Positions 23,249 through 33,158 of a DNA stretch of 64,000 nucleotides are shown here, one piece after another (the stretch's first letter is position 1; each line of letters starts with the position of its first letter). A program made the translations under genes and the position numbers. Location of the stretch: positions 127,655 to 191,654 of the forward strand of contig NZ_MDDV01000009.1 of assembly GCF_001854885.1 (NCBI RefSeq), written 5' to 3'. This DNA is from Ensifer sp. LCM 4579. GTDB taxonomy: Bacteria > Pseudomonadota > Alphaproteobacteria > Rhizobiales > Rhizobiaceae. The notes beneath the pieces were generated by a model. It searched no databases and was not told the origin of the DNA. It saw nothing but the letters and a program-made list of their open reading frames with translations.

Positions 23249-23280
23249 CGGCTTGTGGCATCCAACTGGGGGCCCACCTC

Positions 23281-23306
23281 CCGGTTGCCGGTTGCCGGTT
23301 GCCGGT
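23281..23306. repeat. tandem 7-mer repeat, 3.7 copies
   Basis: The unit CCGGTTG is repeated exactly three times followed by CCGGT. It lies upstream of the minus-strand promoter of the DUF2231 unit and may vary in copy number by slippage. Confidence 0.6.
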
Positions 23307-23461
23307 GGGCGGGGGAAGCTGTGCAACCTCGCCAAATCAGAGTCGCGGCGAAGCTGATGTCGCTGGCCACAATGAGCTTCGCCTCAATATTCCGTCTTTC
23401 GCCCCCATGCGGCGAGATCCGCAACCGACGGCTGATTCCGTGACATTCGACTGTCGTGGAT

Positions 23462-23486
23462 GGAACGAGTTGAGTTTTTGCTGGTT
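23462..23486 (+). promoter_or_regulatory. EcfG/RpoE2-like promoter for gcd
   Basis: GGAAC (23462-23466) is followed after 16 bases by GGTT (23483-23486), in the orientation of gcd. The distance to the ATG at 23715 is about 230 bases, so the leader would be long. Confidence 0.42.
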
Positions 23487-23714
23487 ACTGGAGTGTTCGG
23501 GTGGTCCCGATAAGGGAGGCTTCTTGCGTGTGACCGTGAGCGCGTCGTTCGTCCCCCTGCGCCGAGGCAGCCTCCCGTTTGCGAGATATGGCAGCCGCGG
23601 CCTTGCGAAAACTCCGGCAAGATCGCGCCGAGCTAGCGGCCATGAGTGAAGCTTGCAGTCCTTTTTCTCGCCGCGAGAAGGGCCTGTTCGAAGTTCGATA
23701 TGGGGAGCGCCAGC

Positions 23715-26351
23715 ATGTACAGGCTCGTGGTTTCTATCCTCGTCCTCCTGATAGGGATGGTGCTCGCCGCGGGCGGTGCCTGGCTCGCAGCCTTGGGTGG
23801 GTCATGGTTCTACATTCTTCTCGGGGCGATGATCGCCGTGTCGGCTGCGCTGCTGATGATGCGCAACGCCATTGGGCTCGGGCTTTACGGGCTCGCTGTC
23901 CTGGTGACGCTTGCATGGAGCCTGTGGGAAGTCGGGTTCGACTGGTGGGCGTTGGCTCCCCGCGGTGGTTTGCTGCTCGTCATCGCCGTCCTGCTGCTGC
24001 TTCCGCCGATGGTGCATGCGATGCACCGGCCCGGCGAGGCTCCCGCCGGCTACGGGGCTAACAGCCTGATCCTCGCAGCCGCGGTCGTGATTGCCGCCGC
24101 TGTCGGCGTCTATTCCATGTTTCGCAGCCCGCATGACCTTGCGGGCGCCTTCACCGAAGCCCGGATGGCGGTGGAACCGCGAGAGCAGCCCGTCCCTGCG
24201 GGCGAATGGACAGCCTATGGCCGCACTCCGCTGGGGCAGCGCTATTCGCCACTTGCCGAGATCACACCCGAAAACGTTTCACGGCTCGAGGTCGCCTGGA
24301 CCTATCACACCGGCGAGGTGCGCGACGAGAACGACCCCGTCGAGACCACCTATGAAGTTACACCATTGATGGTGGATGATACTGTTTACATCTGTACGCC
24401 TTTCAGCACGATCATCGCTCTCGATCCGGTTACCGGCGAGGAAAAGTGGCGTTTCGATCCGAAGCTGAAGCAACCTCCGACCGCGACCACGCAGCACATG
24501 ACCTGCCGCGGCGTTTCCTACCATGAGGCCTCGCCCGGAGATCTTCCGGCCGAACCGCCCGGCCCCTCGTCGCCGCAGGCCGCCGCAGAGACGACCGTGG
24601 ATGCCGGATCCGCAGGTGCCGCGGAGGAGCAGGCGCGGCCGGCCGAGGTCCCCAAGCCAGCCGAGTCGACCATTGCCGCGGCTTCCGACGCGGGTGGTCT
24701 CGTCGACGAAAGCGCCGCCGAAGTAACCACAGAGGCCGCTCCTGTGCCGCAAAACATCGTCACTGGGGCCGTGCGAGCGGACGCGCCGACGCCCGTCGTC
24801 GAACGCGAGAAGCCTCCTGCGGAACCCGTGACGCTGAGCGAAACGTGCATACGGCGGCTCTTCGTGTCCACGTCCGATGGCAGGCTGATCTCGATCAGTG
24901 CGGAGACGGGCGACATCTGCCCCGGATTCGGCGGAGAGGACGGCACAGTCAACCTGTGGGCGAACATGCCCAATATTACGCCCGGTTCGGTCTATTCGAC
25001 ATCGCCTCCGGTGATCACCAAAGACAATCTCGTCGTGGTCGGCGGTGCGGTCAACGACAATGTCGCCACCACGTCGCCTTCCGGTGTCATCCGTGCCTAT
25101 GACGCCTTTACCGGCGCGTTGGTGTGGAATTTCGACAGCAAGAACCCTGGCGCTACCGAGCCGATCGCGAATGGGCAAACCTACAGCCAGAACGCGCCGA
25201 ATTCCTGGAGCGTGGCAAGCTACGATCCTGAGCTCGGGCTTATCTATTTGCCGATGGGCAACGAGTCGCCCGATCAGTTCGGCGGTAATCGGGGCGAGAA
25301 CACCGAGCGCTTTTCCGCCTCGATTCTGGCCCTGCGCGCGGACACCGGCCAGGTCGCATGGGTCTTCCAGGCGGTGCATCACGACCTCTGGGACTACGAT
25401 GTTCCAGCCCAGCCGAGTCTTGTCGATTTGACAATAGACGGGAAAGCGGTGCCGGCGCTCGTTGCGCCGACGAAACAGGGCGACGTCTTCGTGCTCAACC
25501 GTGAAACCGGCGAGCCGGTGCTGCCGGTCCGAGAGGAGCCCGTGCCGCAAGGTGCCGTGGACGGCGACCGTACTGCCGCCACGCAGCCGCGCTCAGCCGT
25601 GTCCTTCCGGCCCGAGACGCTGGCGGAATCGGATATGTGGGGCGCAACGCCGATCGACCAACTCTATTGCCGCATCCGCTTCCGTCAGCTCCGTTACGAG
25701 GGCGCGTTCACACCGCCTTCTCTGGGGGGGAGCATCGTCTATCCCGGCAACTTCGGCATTTTCAATTGGGGCGCCGTGGCGGTCGATCCGGATCGCGACG
25801 TGATGTTCGCGATGCCCGTCTACCTTGCCTTTACCGTCAGGATGATCCCGCGCGACAGTACGGGACGCGTCGTCACCAAGGAGGGCCAGCCCGTCTTCAA
25901 TGAAAACTTCGGCGCGCCCTATGCAGCGAGGATGGGCCCGTTTTACTCGCCCCTGAACCTTCCATGTCAGCAGCCGCCATGGGGCTATGTGGCCGGCGTC
26001 GATCTGACAACCGGGAAGACGGTTTACCGGCACGTCAACGGCACGGTGCGTGATCTTTCCGGTCCGGTTCCACTGCCCTTCGAGATGGGTGTGCCAGGCA
26101 TTGGCGGTCCCATCGTCACGGCGGGCGGCGTGGCATTCCTGAGCGGAACGCTGGACAACTACGTTCGCGGCTACGACCTGCAAAACGGAAAGGAGCTGTG
26201 GCGCGCGCGCCTGCCTGCTGGTGGTCAGGCGACACCTTCCACCTACCGGGGCGCAGACGGACGACAATATCTCGTGGTCGTCGCCGGAGGACACGGATCA
26301 ACCGGCACCAAGGCAGGCGACTCGATCATCGCCTATGCATTGCCACGCTAA
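23715..26351 (+). CDS. gcd: membrane-bound PQQ-dependent glucose dehydrogenase with a low-complexity insert
   Basis: This gene encodes 878 residues. Five membrane helices occupy about residues 1-135, and the periplasmic PQQ propeller fills the rest (GEWTAYGRTPLGQRYSPL, NSWSVASYDPELGLIYLPMG, VHHDLWDYDVPAQPSL, WGATPIDQLYCRIRF). It oxidises glucose or other aldoses to lactones in the periplasm and passes electrons to ubiquinone. Between HMTCRGVSYHEA and CIRRLFVSTSDGRL there are about 100 residues rich in Ala, Pro, Glu and Thr (residues about 273-375), where the E. coli enzyme has a short loop. The start at 23715 follows GGGGAG. No pqq synthesis gene is in the window. Confidence 0.9.
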   Translation: MYRLVVSILVLLIGMVLAAGGAWLAALGGSWFYILLGAMIAVSAALLMMRNAIGLGLYGLAVLVTLAWSLWEVGFDWWALAPRGGLLLVIAVLLLLPPMVHAMHRPGEAPAGYGANSLILAAAVVIAAAVGVYSMFRSPHDLAGAFTEARMAVEPREQPVPAGEWTAYGRTPLGQRYSPLAEITPENVSRLEVAWTYHTGEVRDENDPVETTYEVTPLMVDDTVYICTPFSTIIALDPVTGEEKWRFDPKLKQPPTATTQHMTCRGVSYHEASPGDLPAEPPGPSSPQAAAETTVDAGSAGAAEEQARPAEVPKPAESTIAAASDAGGLVDESAAEVTTEAAPVPQNIVTGAVRADAPTPVVEREKPPAEPVTLSETCIRRLFVSTSDGRLISISAETGDICPGFGGEDGTVNLWANMPNITPGSVYSTSPPVITKDNLVVVGGAVNDNVATTSPSGVIRAYDAFTGALVWNFDSKNPGATEPIANGQTYSQNAPNSWSVASYDPELGLIYLPMGNESPDQFGGNRGENTERFSASILALRADTGQVAWVFQAVHHDLWDYDVPAQPSLVDLTIDGKAVPALVAPTKQGDVFVLNRETGEPVLPVREEPVPQGAVDGDRTAATQPRSAVSFRPETLAESDMWGATPIDQLYCRIRFRQLRYEGAFTPPSLGGSIVYPGNFGIFNWGAVAVDPDRDVMFAMPVYLAFTVRMIPRDSTGRVVTKEGQPVFNENFGAPYAARMGPFYSPLNLPCQQPPWGYVAGVDLTTGKTVYRHVNGTVRDLSGPVPLPFEMGVPGIGGPIVTAGGVAFLSGTLDNYVRGYDLQNGKELWRARLPAGGQATPSTYRGADGRQYLVVVAGGHGSTGTKAGDSIIAYALPR

Positions 26352-26487
26352 TTCAAATGCCCGCCAGCCAGCCGGGCGTTGTTCGGTCGCCAGCCTCGTC
26401 CCGTCAGCGCCCGAACCGGCCCTTCCAGGATGATCTGCGAACCGGGCGATATCACATGCGGTGACGGAACCAGCGCTGGAGTTGCAA

Positions 26488-28806
26488 ATGAAAGAGTTAA
26501 AGCAAAGAGCAGGCGGAGCCAGCACCCGCCGGCCCGACGAGGCGACCTCCGGGCAATCGAATCAACGGAAGCGATCGACAAAGGCTGAAGACCGCGCGCG
26601 GGACACGCCTGAGGCACGGCGGGAACGCAAGCAGCGGGTGCTGACGCAGGGCCACCCCGCCATCGTCGACAGCATTGCCGATGCGGTGACGTTCAAGAAC
26701 CTCAACCTCTACTATGTCGTGGCGCCCGACGGGCAGATGCCGCTGGAAGGCGATCATGGCTTCGGCCTCTATTTCAACGACTGCCGCTTTCTCAGCGGGT
26801 ATCAGATGACGATCGCGGGTATGGCCCCGCTCGAGCTTGCTTCGACGGCGGAGGGAGGTTTCCAGGCGCTTTTCGAGCTGACGAATCCCGACCTGCACCT
26901 TCCGGACGGACGACTTGTTGCGAAAGAGGAACTCGGCATCCGCTGGGAGCGCATCATCGATGCCGAGCAAACCAGTGTGCACGAGGTGCTGACATTCCGG
27001 AACTTTGGGCAGGATTCCCACAAACTTCCGGTGAAATTGTATTTCCGAGCCGGATTCGAGGACGTGTTCAACGTGCGCGAGCTTTTGCAGGAGGCGCCCG
27101 GCAATGCCGATCCGCCCCGTTGGCGGGATGGCAGACTCCAATTCGTCTATCACGGCGCGGATCGCATCCGCCGGACGGTGACCGTTCAGTTCTCACCCGC
27201 ACCTCAGAAGACCGAAAAGGACGCCGCAAGCCTTGACCTGGAGGTACCGGCGCGGGGGGTCTGCACATGGGCGATCACCATCGACCTCCGGGAAGATGCG
27301 GAGGAGGCTGACCCGGAGCATGGAATGCCCCAGCCCTTGACCAGCGTCGACGAGCTGGCTGGCCGATTGCGGCAGCAATCGGATGATTGGGTGCAGCAGC
27401 ATTCCAGTCTGGAGAGCGATAGCCTGCTGCTCGACAGCGTCCTCAACCGATCCCTGCGCGACCTCGGCACGCTGCGCTCGCAACTGCAGGGGGAAGAGTA
27501 TTTTGCCGCCGGCGTGCCTTGGTTCGTGGCGCTGTTCGGTCGCGACAGCCTGATCGTCGCGCTCGAGATGCTTGCCTTCCAGCCGGACATAGCGACTCAG
27601 ACGCTGCGTTTGCTCGCCCGCTACCAGGGCAAGCGTATCGACCGCTGGCGCGACGAGGAGCCCGGCAAGATCCTGCACGAGCTTCGTGTGGGGGAACTGG
27701 CGGGCGCCGGGGAAATCCCGCACACCCCCTTCTACGGGACCGTGGACGCAACCCCGCTCTTTCTGCTGCTCCTCGGCCGCCTTTCACAATGGACGGGCGA
27801 TCTGGCGCTCTTTCACGAGCTCAGGGAACCGGTCGAACGCGCGCTCGCTTGGATTGCCGAATACGGCGACATCAGCGGCAACGGCTATGTCGAATATCAA
27901 TCCAGCTCCGAAAAGGGACTGGTCAACCAAGGCTGGAAGGATTCCGGGAATGCTATCGTCCAGGCGGACGGCTCGCTCGCCACGCCGCCAATCGCGCTCG
28001 TCGAGGTGCAAGGCTATGTTTATGCCGCGAAACAGGCGATGGCCGATCTTTACGAACGGGCCGGCGGGGCAGAGCGAGCAAGTGAGCTGCGCCAGCAGGC
28101 AGAGGCGCTCAAGACAAGGTTCAATCGCGATTTCTGGTGCGAAGACGAACAGATCTTCGCGCTCGCCATCGAGGCCGAGGGCCGGAAGGCGGCGGTGGCC
28201 TCGTCCAATCCGGGGCATGCCTTGTGGGCTGGCATAGCCGATGAGGACAAGGCACGCCGATCGGTCGCCCGTATGATGGGAGAGGACATGTTCAGCGGCT
28301 GGGGCGTGCGAACCCTGTCGACGGCCGAGCGGTGCTACAATCCGGTGGGTTACCACTTGGGAACCGTGTGGCCGCACGACAATGCTATTCTTGCGGCCGG
28401 TTTCCGCCGCTACGGAGAGGATGAGGCCGCATTGCGGGTTTTCACGGCCATTAGTGAAGCGGCCATGCATTTCCGCCACCACCGGCTGCCGGAGGCCATG
28501 TCGGGCTTTCGCCGCGATGACTTCCGGGTTCCGGTGCACTATCCGGTGGCCTGCCATCCGCAGGCCTGGGCGGCCGGAGCGGTGCCGTTTCTCCTGACTA
28601 CGTCTCTGGGCCTGGAAGCGGACGCCTTTGCCAATCGGCTGAAGGTGATGCGTCCCCGCCTGCCCGCTTTCGTCGACCGCCTTGCCATTCGAAACCTGCA
28701 TGTCGGAAGAGGCGTGGTGGACCTGGCGTTCCGGAGAACGGATGACGGGACCTCGGTCGATGTTCTCCGAACGACCGCGCAGTTGCACGTCGATGTGGGA
28801 GAATGA
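26488..28806 (+). CDS. amylo-alpha-1,6-glucosidase / glycogen-debranching-type enzyme
   Basis: This gene encodes 772 residues. A basic, disordered N-terminus of about 55 residues precedes an N-terminal domain (LYYVVAPDGQMPLEGDHGFG, LYFNDCRFLSGY) of the kind found before bacterial glycogen-debranching catalytic domains. The C-terminal part is an alpha/alpha toroid with PWFVALFGRDSLIVALEML, IPHTPFYGTVDATPLFLLLL, GLVNQGWKDSGNAI and YHLGTVWPHDNAILAAG as substrate-cleft blocks. It probably cleaves alpha-1,6 branches or a related alpha-glucan. GGAG seven bases before ATG 26488 supports this start; GTG 26461 is the alternative. It ends 51 bases from the convergent oxidase operon. Confidence 0.85.
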   Translation: MKELKQRAGGASTRRPDEATSGQSNQRKRSTKAEDRARDTPEARRERKQRVLTQGHPAIVDSIADAVTFKNLNLYYVVAPDGQMPLEGDHGFGLYFNDCRFLSGYQMTIAGMAPLELASTAEGGFQALFELTNPDLHLPDGRLVAKEELGIRWERIIDAEQTSVHEVLTFRNFGQDSHKLPVKLYFRAGFEDVFNVRELLQEAPGNADPPRWRDGRLQFVYHGADRIRRTVTVQFSPAPQKTEKDAASLDLEVPARGVCTWAITIDLREDAEEADPEHGMPQPLTSVDELAGRLRQQSDDWVQQHSSLESDSLLLDSVLNRSLRDLGTLRSQLQGEEYFAAGVPWFVALFGRDSLIVALEMLAFQPDIATQTLRLLARYQGKRIDRWRDEEPGKILHELRVGELAGAGEIPHTPFYGTVDATPLFLLLLGRLSQWTGDLALFHELREPVERALAWIAEYGDISGNGYVEYQSSSEKGLVNQGWKDSGNAIVQADGSLATPPIALVEVQGYVYAAKQAMADLYERAGGAERASELRQQAEALKTRFNRDFWCEDEQIFALAIEAEGRKAAVASSNPGHALWAGIADEDKARRSVARMMGEDMFSGWGVRTLSTAERCYNPVGYHLGTVWPHDNAILAAGFRRYGEDEAALRVFTAISEAAMHFRHHRLPEAMSGFRRDDFRVPVHYPVACHPQAWAAGAVPFLLTTSLGLEADAFANRLKVMRPRLPAFVDRLAIRNLHVGRGVVDLAFRRTDDGTSVDVLRTTAQLHVDVGE

Positions 28807-28857
28807 GCGCAGAAGCGGGGATCGAGCGGATCTAACTGCAGATTGAACGGCTGCTTT

Positions 28858-29139
28858 TTACCAGCCGAATCCACGCGTGGCATAGTCGGTGAAGGAAAGG
28901 CCGATCAGGATGGCAAGCCACGTGACCGCACCCACCGCCATCAATCGCGGCAAGCCTCGCTCCTCGCTCAGATGCATGAAGAACCAGTAGATCAGGGCTG
29001 CCTTGATGAAGGCGATGCCCGTACTCGCCGCCATGCTGGCAGGGCCGCGCAGAAAGAAGCTGGCGCCGACGGTGGTGACGAGCAGCCCCATGAGTGCGAA
29101 CCAAACGAATACAAGGCGGATTACGGTCATGGCGTTCAT
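28858..29139 (-). CDS. ctaF: caa3-type cytochrome oxidase subunit IV
   Basis: This gene encodes 93 residues with three predicted membrane helices (LVFVWFALMGLLVTTVGASF, GIAFIKAALIYWFFMHL, LMAVGAVTWLAILIGLSF). FIKAALIYWFFMHLSEERGL is the typical block of the prokaryotic subunit IV family. It helps assembly and stability of the oxidase. The start forms an ATGA overlap with the subunit III stop. It is the last gene of the actA-to-subunit-IV operon. Confidence 0.88.
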   Translation of the reverse strand: MNAMTVIRLVFVWFALMGLLVTTVGASFFLRGPASMAASTGIAFIKAALIYWFFMHLSEERGLPRLMAVGAVTWLAILIGLSFTDYATRGFGW

Positions 29140-29771
29140 CGTGCCAGATACAAAACCGGATAGAGAAACACCCATACGACGTCGACGAAGTGCCAATAGA
29201 GGCCGCAGATCACCACCACGATCGCTCGTTCCGGCAGCTTCAGGTTACCGCGGCCGATCCGCCAGGCCAACCCCGCCAGGAGCAGGATTCCAATCGCCAG
29301 ATGGGTCGCGTGCAGGGCTGTCGCCACGAGATAGAGGTTCATGAAAAGGTGCTCGATGGGGCTCGAGAAGCGTCCCGGATCACTCACGACCGGCAGCAGA
29401 CCGTCTTCGTATTCTTTGCGGTATTCGAGCGCCTTCAATCCCAGGAAGACGACGCCCAGCCCCGCAGCCCCACCGAACAATGCGGTCGAGAGCCGTGCCG
29501 CACCCTGCCGTGCGCCATGCACGGCAATCGCCACCGCCAGGCTCGACGTCAAAAGAACAGCAGTGTTGAACGCGCCGATGAAAACATGCATCCGCTTCGA
29601 AGCTTCGACGAAGGCCTCGGGGTGCTGCAGCCGAAGGACGAATATTGCCAGGAATATCCCGCCGAACAGCATGACCTCCGTGGAGAGAAACACGTACATG
29701 CCCATCATATCTGCCTCGTGCTGCTGACGGGCATCGCGGTAAGGCTCATGGCGCTGGACATTCTCGCTCAT
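29136..29771 (-). CDS. ctaE: caa3-type cytochrome oxidase subunit III
   Basis: This gene encodes 211 residues with five membrane segments. [60 protein letters not shown] and [20 protein letters not shown] are the conserved blocks. The two helices missing relative to seven-helix subunit III are normal for this short bacterial form. Its ATG overlaps the subunit I stop, and its stop overlaps the subunit IV start, so translation is coupled. Confidence 0.93.
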   Translation of the reverse strand: MSENVQRHEPYRDARQQHEADMMGMYVFLSTEVMLFGGIFLAIFVLRLQHPEAFVEASKRMHVFIGAFNTAVLLTSSLAVAIAVHGARQGAARLSTALFGGAAGLGVVFLGLKALEYRKEYEDGLLPVVSDPGRFSSPIEHLFMNLYLVATALHATHLAIGILLLAGLAWRIGRGNLKLPERAIVVVICGLYWHFVDVVWVFLYPVLYLAR

Positions 29772-31423
29772 TGCTCGCCCTCCCGCTCGACATGGTAGTC
29801 GTAAGGGAGCTCGGTAACGATCGGTGTCTCCATGAAATTGTGCTTCGGAGGCGGGGAAGGGACAGTCCATTCGAGGCCGGTCACGCCCCATGGATTTCGC
29901 CCGGCCGGGTCGCCGTAGCGCAGAGAATAGAAGAGATAAAAGGCCGGCATCAGATAGGCGACGGCCAGGATGGATGCGCCCGCGGAGGACAGGACGTGCA
30001 GCACCTGGAACGGCGGATCGTAGACATGGTAGCGGCGCGGCATGCCGAGGTAACCAAGGATGAACTGCGGAAAGAAGGTGAGATTGAAGCCGAAAAATAT
30101 GGCCGCGGCCGAGAGACGGCCCCAGACGAGAGGGTATTTGCGTCCGATCATCTTCGGCCACCAGTAGTGAAGTGCGCCGAAATAGGCTGATACGGTGCCG
30201 CCGACCATGATGTAGTGGAAATGCGCCACGACGAAATAGGTGTCGTGCACGTGCACGTCGATCGCCAGCATCGCGAGAGCCAGTCCGGTAAGCCCTCCAA
30301 TGACAAAAAGCCCGATGAAGCTTGCGGCGAAGAAGAAGGGCGGATCGAGTGCGATGCGGCCCTTGTGAAGAGTGGCAGTCCAGTTATAGACCTTGATCGC
30401 CGACGGCACCGCGACGACCAGGCTCAGAAAAGAAAACACCGTGCTTGCATACATGGACTGGCCGGCGACGAACATATGGTGGCCCCAGACCAGGAAACCG
30501 ATGATGGCGATGGCGATGGATGAGCCGGCCACGAAGGCGTAGCCGAAAACCGGCTTGCGCGCCGATGCCGCAACAAGCTCGCTGACGACGCCCATGGCCG
30601 GCAACACCATGATGTAGACCGCAGGGTGGCTGTAGAACCAGAAAAGGTGCTGGAAGAGCAAGGGATCGCCGCCGAGCGCGGGATCGAAGATGCCGAGCCC
30701 GAAAAGCCGCTCGGCCGCGATCAGCGCCAGCGTGATCGCGAGCACCGGCGTTGCCAGCACCAGGATCAGCGATGTCGCGTAATGCGACCAGACAAAGAGG
30801 GGAAGATGGCGCCAGGTCATTCCCGGGGCGCGCAGCTTGTGCACCGTGACGATGAAATTGAGACCGGTCAGGATCGATGAAAAACCGGCGATGAACACCG
30901 CAACCGCCACCAGAACCACGTGGCCGTTGGCGAAGAATGAAGACAGCGGCGTATAGAAGGTCCAGCCCGTATCCACGCCGCCGGCAATGAGCGCATAGAC
31001 CGTTATCAATCCGCCGATCACGAAGATGTACCAGGAAAGCAGGTTCAGCCTGGGAAAGGCCACGTCCCGCGCGCCGATCATGAGCGGAAGCAGGAAATTG
31101 CCGAAGGTGGTCGGGATCGAGGGGATCAGGAAGAACCAGACCATGATCACGCCGTGGATGGTGAAGGCACGGTTATAGCCTTCGTTGGTGAGCAGGTCGC
31201 CCCCCGGCGTTACCAGGTCGGCGCGGATAAGCGCCGCCGCCGCCCCGCCGATGAAGAAGAACAGCGTGACGGAAATCAGGTACAGGATCGCGATCCGCTT
31301 GTGGTCGGTCGTGAGCAGCCACGATCGCAGCGTGTGTCCTGCCCTGAGATAGCTCTCCCGCTCGGCTCGCGTCTCGGAGATGCCGGCATTGTGCGGATCG
31401 GGCGCATCGAGTGCATTCGTCAC
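29768..31423 (-). CDS. ctaD: caa3-type cytochrome oxidase subunit I (A2-type)
   Basis: This gene encodes 551 residues with about twelve membrane helices. Heme and copper ligands are in [12 protein letters not shown], in [15 protein letters not shown] (His266, CuB, with the cross-linked Tyr expected four residues on), in [10 protein letters not shown] and in [18 protein letters not shown] lacks the proton-channel glutamate of A1-type enzymes and has the Tyr-Ser pair of A2-type oxidases such as that of Rhodothermus marinus. It reduces oxygen to water and pumps protons. It overlaps both neighbouring genes by four bases. Confidence 0.95.
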   Translation of the reverse strand: MTNALDAPDPHNAGISETRAERESYLRAGHTLRSWLLTTDHKRIAILYLISVTLFFFIGGAAAALIRADLVTPGGDLLTNEGYNRAFTIHGVIMVWFFLIPSIPTTFGNFLLPLMIGARDVAFPRLNLLSWYIFVIGGLITVYALIAGGVDTGWTFYTPLSSFFANGHVVLVAVAVFIAGFSSILTGLNFIVTVHKLRAPGMTWRHLPLFVWSHYATSLILVLATPVLAITLALIAAERLFGLGIFDPALGGDPLLFQHLFWFYSHPAVYIMVLPAMGVVSELVAASARKPVFGYAFVAGSSIAIAIIGFLVWGHHMFVAGQSMYASTVFSFLSLVVAVPSAIKVYNWTATLHKGRIALDPPFFFAASFIGLFVIGGLTGLALAMLAIDVHVHDTYFVVAHFHYIMVGGTVSAYFGALHYWWPKMIGRKYPLVWGRLSAAAIFFGFNLTFFPQFILGYLGMPRRYHVYDPPFQVLHVLSSAGASILAVAYLMPAFYLFYSLRYGDPAGRNPWGVTGLEWTVPSPPPKHNFMETPIVTELPYDYHVEREGEQ

Positions 31424-32364
31424 GGCAGTACCCTCGGTTTGCGGAGTGATTTGATGTAGGCGACGAGCTTCAACACCTCGCCTTCATCGAGCACGTTCCT
31501 GAAGGTCGGCATGTCGTGGGGATAGCCGGCAGCGATATCCTGTTGCGGCAGCAGGATGCTGTCGCGGATATAGCCTTCGTCGGCAATCACCATTCTCCCG
31601 TCATCGAGCGGAACGGGGCTGCCGTAAAGCCCCTCGAGCGGCGGCGCGTGAACGGTCGACGAGGAGCCGTGGCAACCGCTGCAGCCATGGCTGCGGAAGA
31701 GGACGGCGCCCTGATCGGCGAGCGATCCATCGACGTCGGACTGTTCGAGCCAGCGCGTGTAATCGGCGCGTGTCAAAACCACGAAGCGCCCTCCCATTAG
31801 CGAGTGGTTGGTGCCGCAGAACTCCGCGCAAGCGAGATGATAGGTGCCGGGCCTGTTTGCCGTGAACCACATTTTCGTGTAGCGGCCGGGAACGACGTCC
31901 TGCTTTAGCCGCAGGGCAGGAATGAAGAGACTGTGGATCACGTCCTGCGAGGCCATCGTGAGCTTCACCGGCTCGTTGGCCGGCACATGCAACTCGTCGA
32001 TCTCGCGCTGCCCTCCGGGATGCTCGAATTTCCACATCCATTGTTTGGCAACCACGCTGATCTCCAGCGCATCGGGCGGCGGTCGATAAAGATCGGCGTA
32101 GAGCACTGTCGCCCAGACGAAAACGCCGACGATGAACAGAAAAGGAACGATGCTCCACGAGATCTCCATCCAGATGTTGCGATTGACCGGATGCGTCCGG
32201 TCGGCCGGCTTGCCGCGCCGGTATTTGATGGCGAAGAGAGCCATCAGGACGAAGACGGGCGCCGAAAGCACGAAGACGAGCAGCGAAAATCCCGTGAGGA
32301 GCAGGTCGACTTGGGAGGCGTGCTCCGAGGCCTCTGTTGCCCAGGTCAGGAGTCCTTGTGTCAC
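31420..32364 (-). CDS. ctaC: caa3-type cytochrome oxidase subunit II with fused cytochrome c domain
   Basis: This gene encodes 314 residues. Two membrane helices lie within the first 95 residues. The cupredoxin domain carries the CuA site: [19 protein letters not shown] with the first His, and [14 protein letters not shown] with the two Cys, Glu, His and Met. A C-terminal cytochrome c domain follows (CSGCH near residue 230, and [16 protein letters not shown] with the likely Met ligand). The fused heme is what defines a caa3 oxidase. It would take electrons directly from alternative complex III or a cytochrome c. Confidence 0.95.
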   Translation of the reverse strand: MTQGLLTWATEASEHASQVDLLLTGFSLLVFVLSAPVFVLMALFAIKYRRGKPADRTHPVNRNIWMEISWSIVPFLFIVGVFVWATVLYADLYRPPPDALEISVVAKQWMWKFEHPGGQREIDELHVPANEPVKLTMASQDVIHSLFIPALRLKQDVVPGRYTKMWFTANRPGTYHLACAEFCGTNHSLMGGRFVVLTRADYTRWLEQSDVDGSLADQGAVLFRSHGCSGCHGSSSTVHAPPLEGLYGSPVPLDDGRMVIADEGYIRDSILLPQQDIAAGYPHDMPTFRNVLDEGEVLKLVAYIKSLRKPRVLP

Positions 32365-33158
32365 CGCGGGCCCCTCCGTGCGATGCGCCGCTCGTAGACA
32401 AGCGCCATGCCGATGAAGCCCGCACCGAGCAGCACGGTGAGGCCACCACCGAGACGCAGAAGCCAGGATATGAGCGCGCCGTATCGTCCCGTGACCGGAT
32501 CGTAGTGATAGCAGAGCAGGAGAAGCTGATCCTGCCAGGTGCCGATTTCGCCACGACCGGCCTCGGTGAGCGCAAGCCTCAGATCCCGCGGCTGTGGTGC
32601 AATCCCGTAGAGCCAGCGGGCCAGCCGCCCGCCGGGCGTCAGCACGGCGACGGCCGCGATGTGGGCATATTGGCCGATGCGCTCATCCCAGGCATAGCGG
32701 TAGCCGAGTGCTCCGGTGACCGCCGCAACGGCACGCGCGTCCCCGGTCAGGGCGTGGATGTTCCAGAGCGCGAACTTGGGGGAACCGGCCGTCAGGTCCT
32801 CCACGGCTTTCAAAGCGTCTTCCGGTCCTTCCTGCGGGTCGATGCCGAAGGCGACGACGGTGAAGTCGCGCCCGGGCACGAAGCCTTGCAGGCTTATCGC
32901 CTCAGCAAGCCCCGAAAGCGTCACGCCGCAGATGTTCGGACAATGGTGCAGTACGGGGGCAAGCACGATCGGCTTGCCCTGTGCCAACTGCCGCAAACTC
33001 GTCGGGCCGCCCGCCTGGTCGCGGAAGACAAGATCCAGAGGGACCTGCGCCCCGGGGCGCTGATCGATGCGGGCTTCCTTGAACGGATCGAAGGCGAGGG
33101 CGGCGGATGAGGCGCAGGTAAGTCCGATGATGATGAGGAGGAGGAATGGCTGGCGCAT
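32361..33158 (-). CDS. SCO1/SenC-type copper chaperone for the CuA centre
   Basis: This gene encodes 265 residues with a signal peptide or anchor at the N-terminus (LLLIIIGLTCASSAALAF). The thioredoxin-like domain has VLHHCPNICGVTLSGL with the CxxxC copper site. YAHIAAVAVLTPGGRLARWL carries the conserved third ligand His. A C-terminal membrane helix (LRLGGGLTVLLGAGFIGMAL) is unusual for classic SCO proteins but is common in those next to alternative complex III. Start ATG 33158 or the GTG just before it are both possible. It overlaps neighbours on both sides. Confidence 0.9.
   Translation of the reverse strand: MRQPFLLLIIIGLTCASSAALAFDPFKEARIDQRPGAQVPLDLVFRDQAGGPTSLRQLAQGKPIVLAPVLHHCPNICGVTLSGLAEAISLQGFVPGRDFTVVAFGIDPQEGPEDALKAVEDLTAGSPKFALWNIHALTGDARAVAAVTGALGYRYAWDERIGQYAHIAAVAVLTPGGRLARWLYGIAPQPRDLRLALTEAGRGEIGTWQDQLLLLCYHYDPVTGRYGALISWLLRLGGGLTVLLGAGFIGMALVYERRIARRGPR

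Larger units (their letters stand above)
23182..23714. other. 533-base divergent regulatory region between the two PQQ dehydrogenase units
   Basis: No gene is supported here. The region holds EcfG-like promoters for both directions (23224-23248 minus and 23462-23486 plus). It also holds a tandem repeat of the 7-mer CCGGTTG, 3.7 copies, at 23281-23306. The open frames seen on either strand lack ribosome sites and family likeness. Confidence 0.5.

Noticed and set aside
23281..23306. Short tandem repeat considered as a CRISPR remnant
   Set aside because: The 7-base units follow each other without spacers, and there are no cas genes.
24279..25550. 423-codon open frame on the minus strand
   Set aside because: It is antisense to gcd, which has complete family motifs over this stretch.
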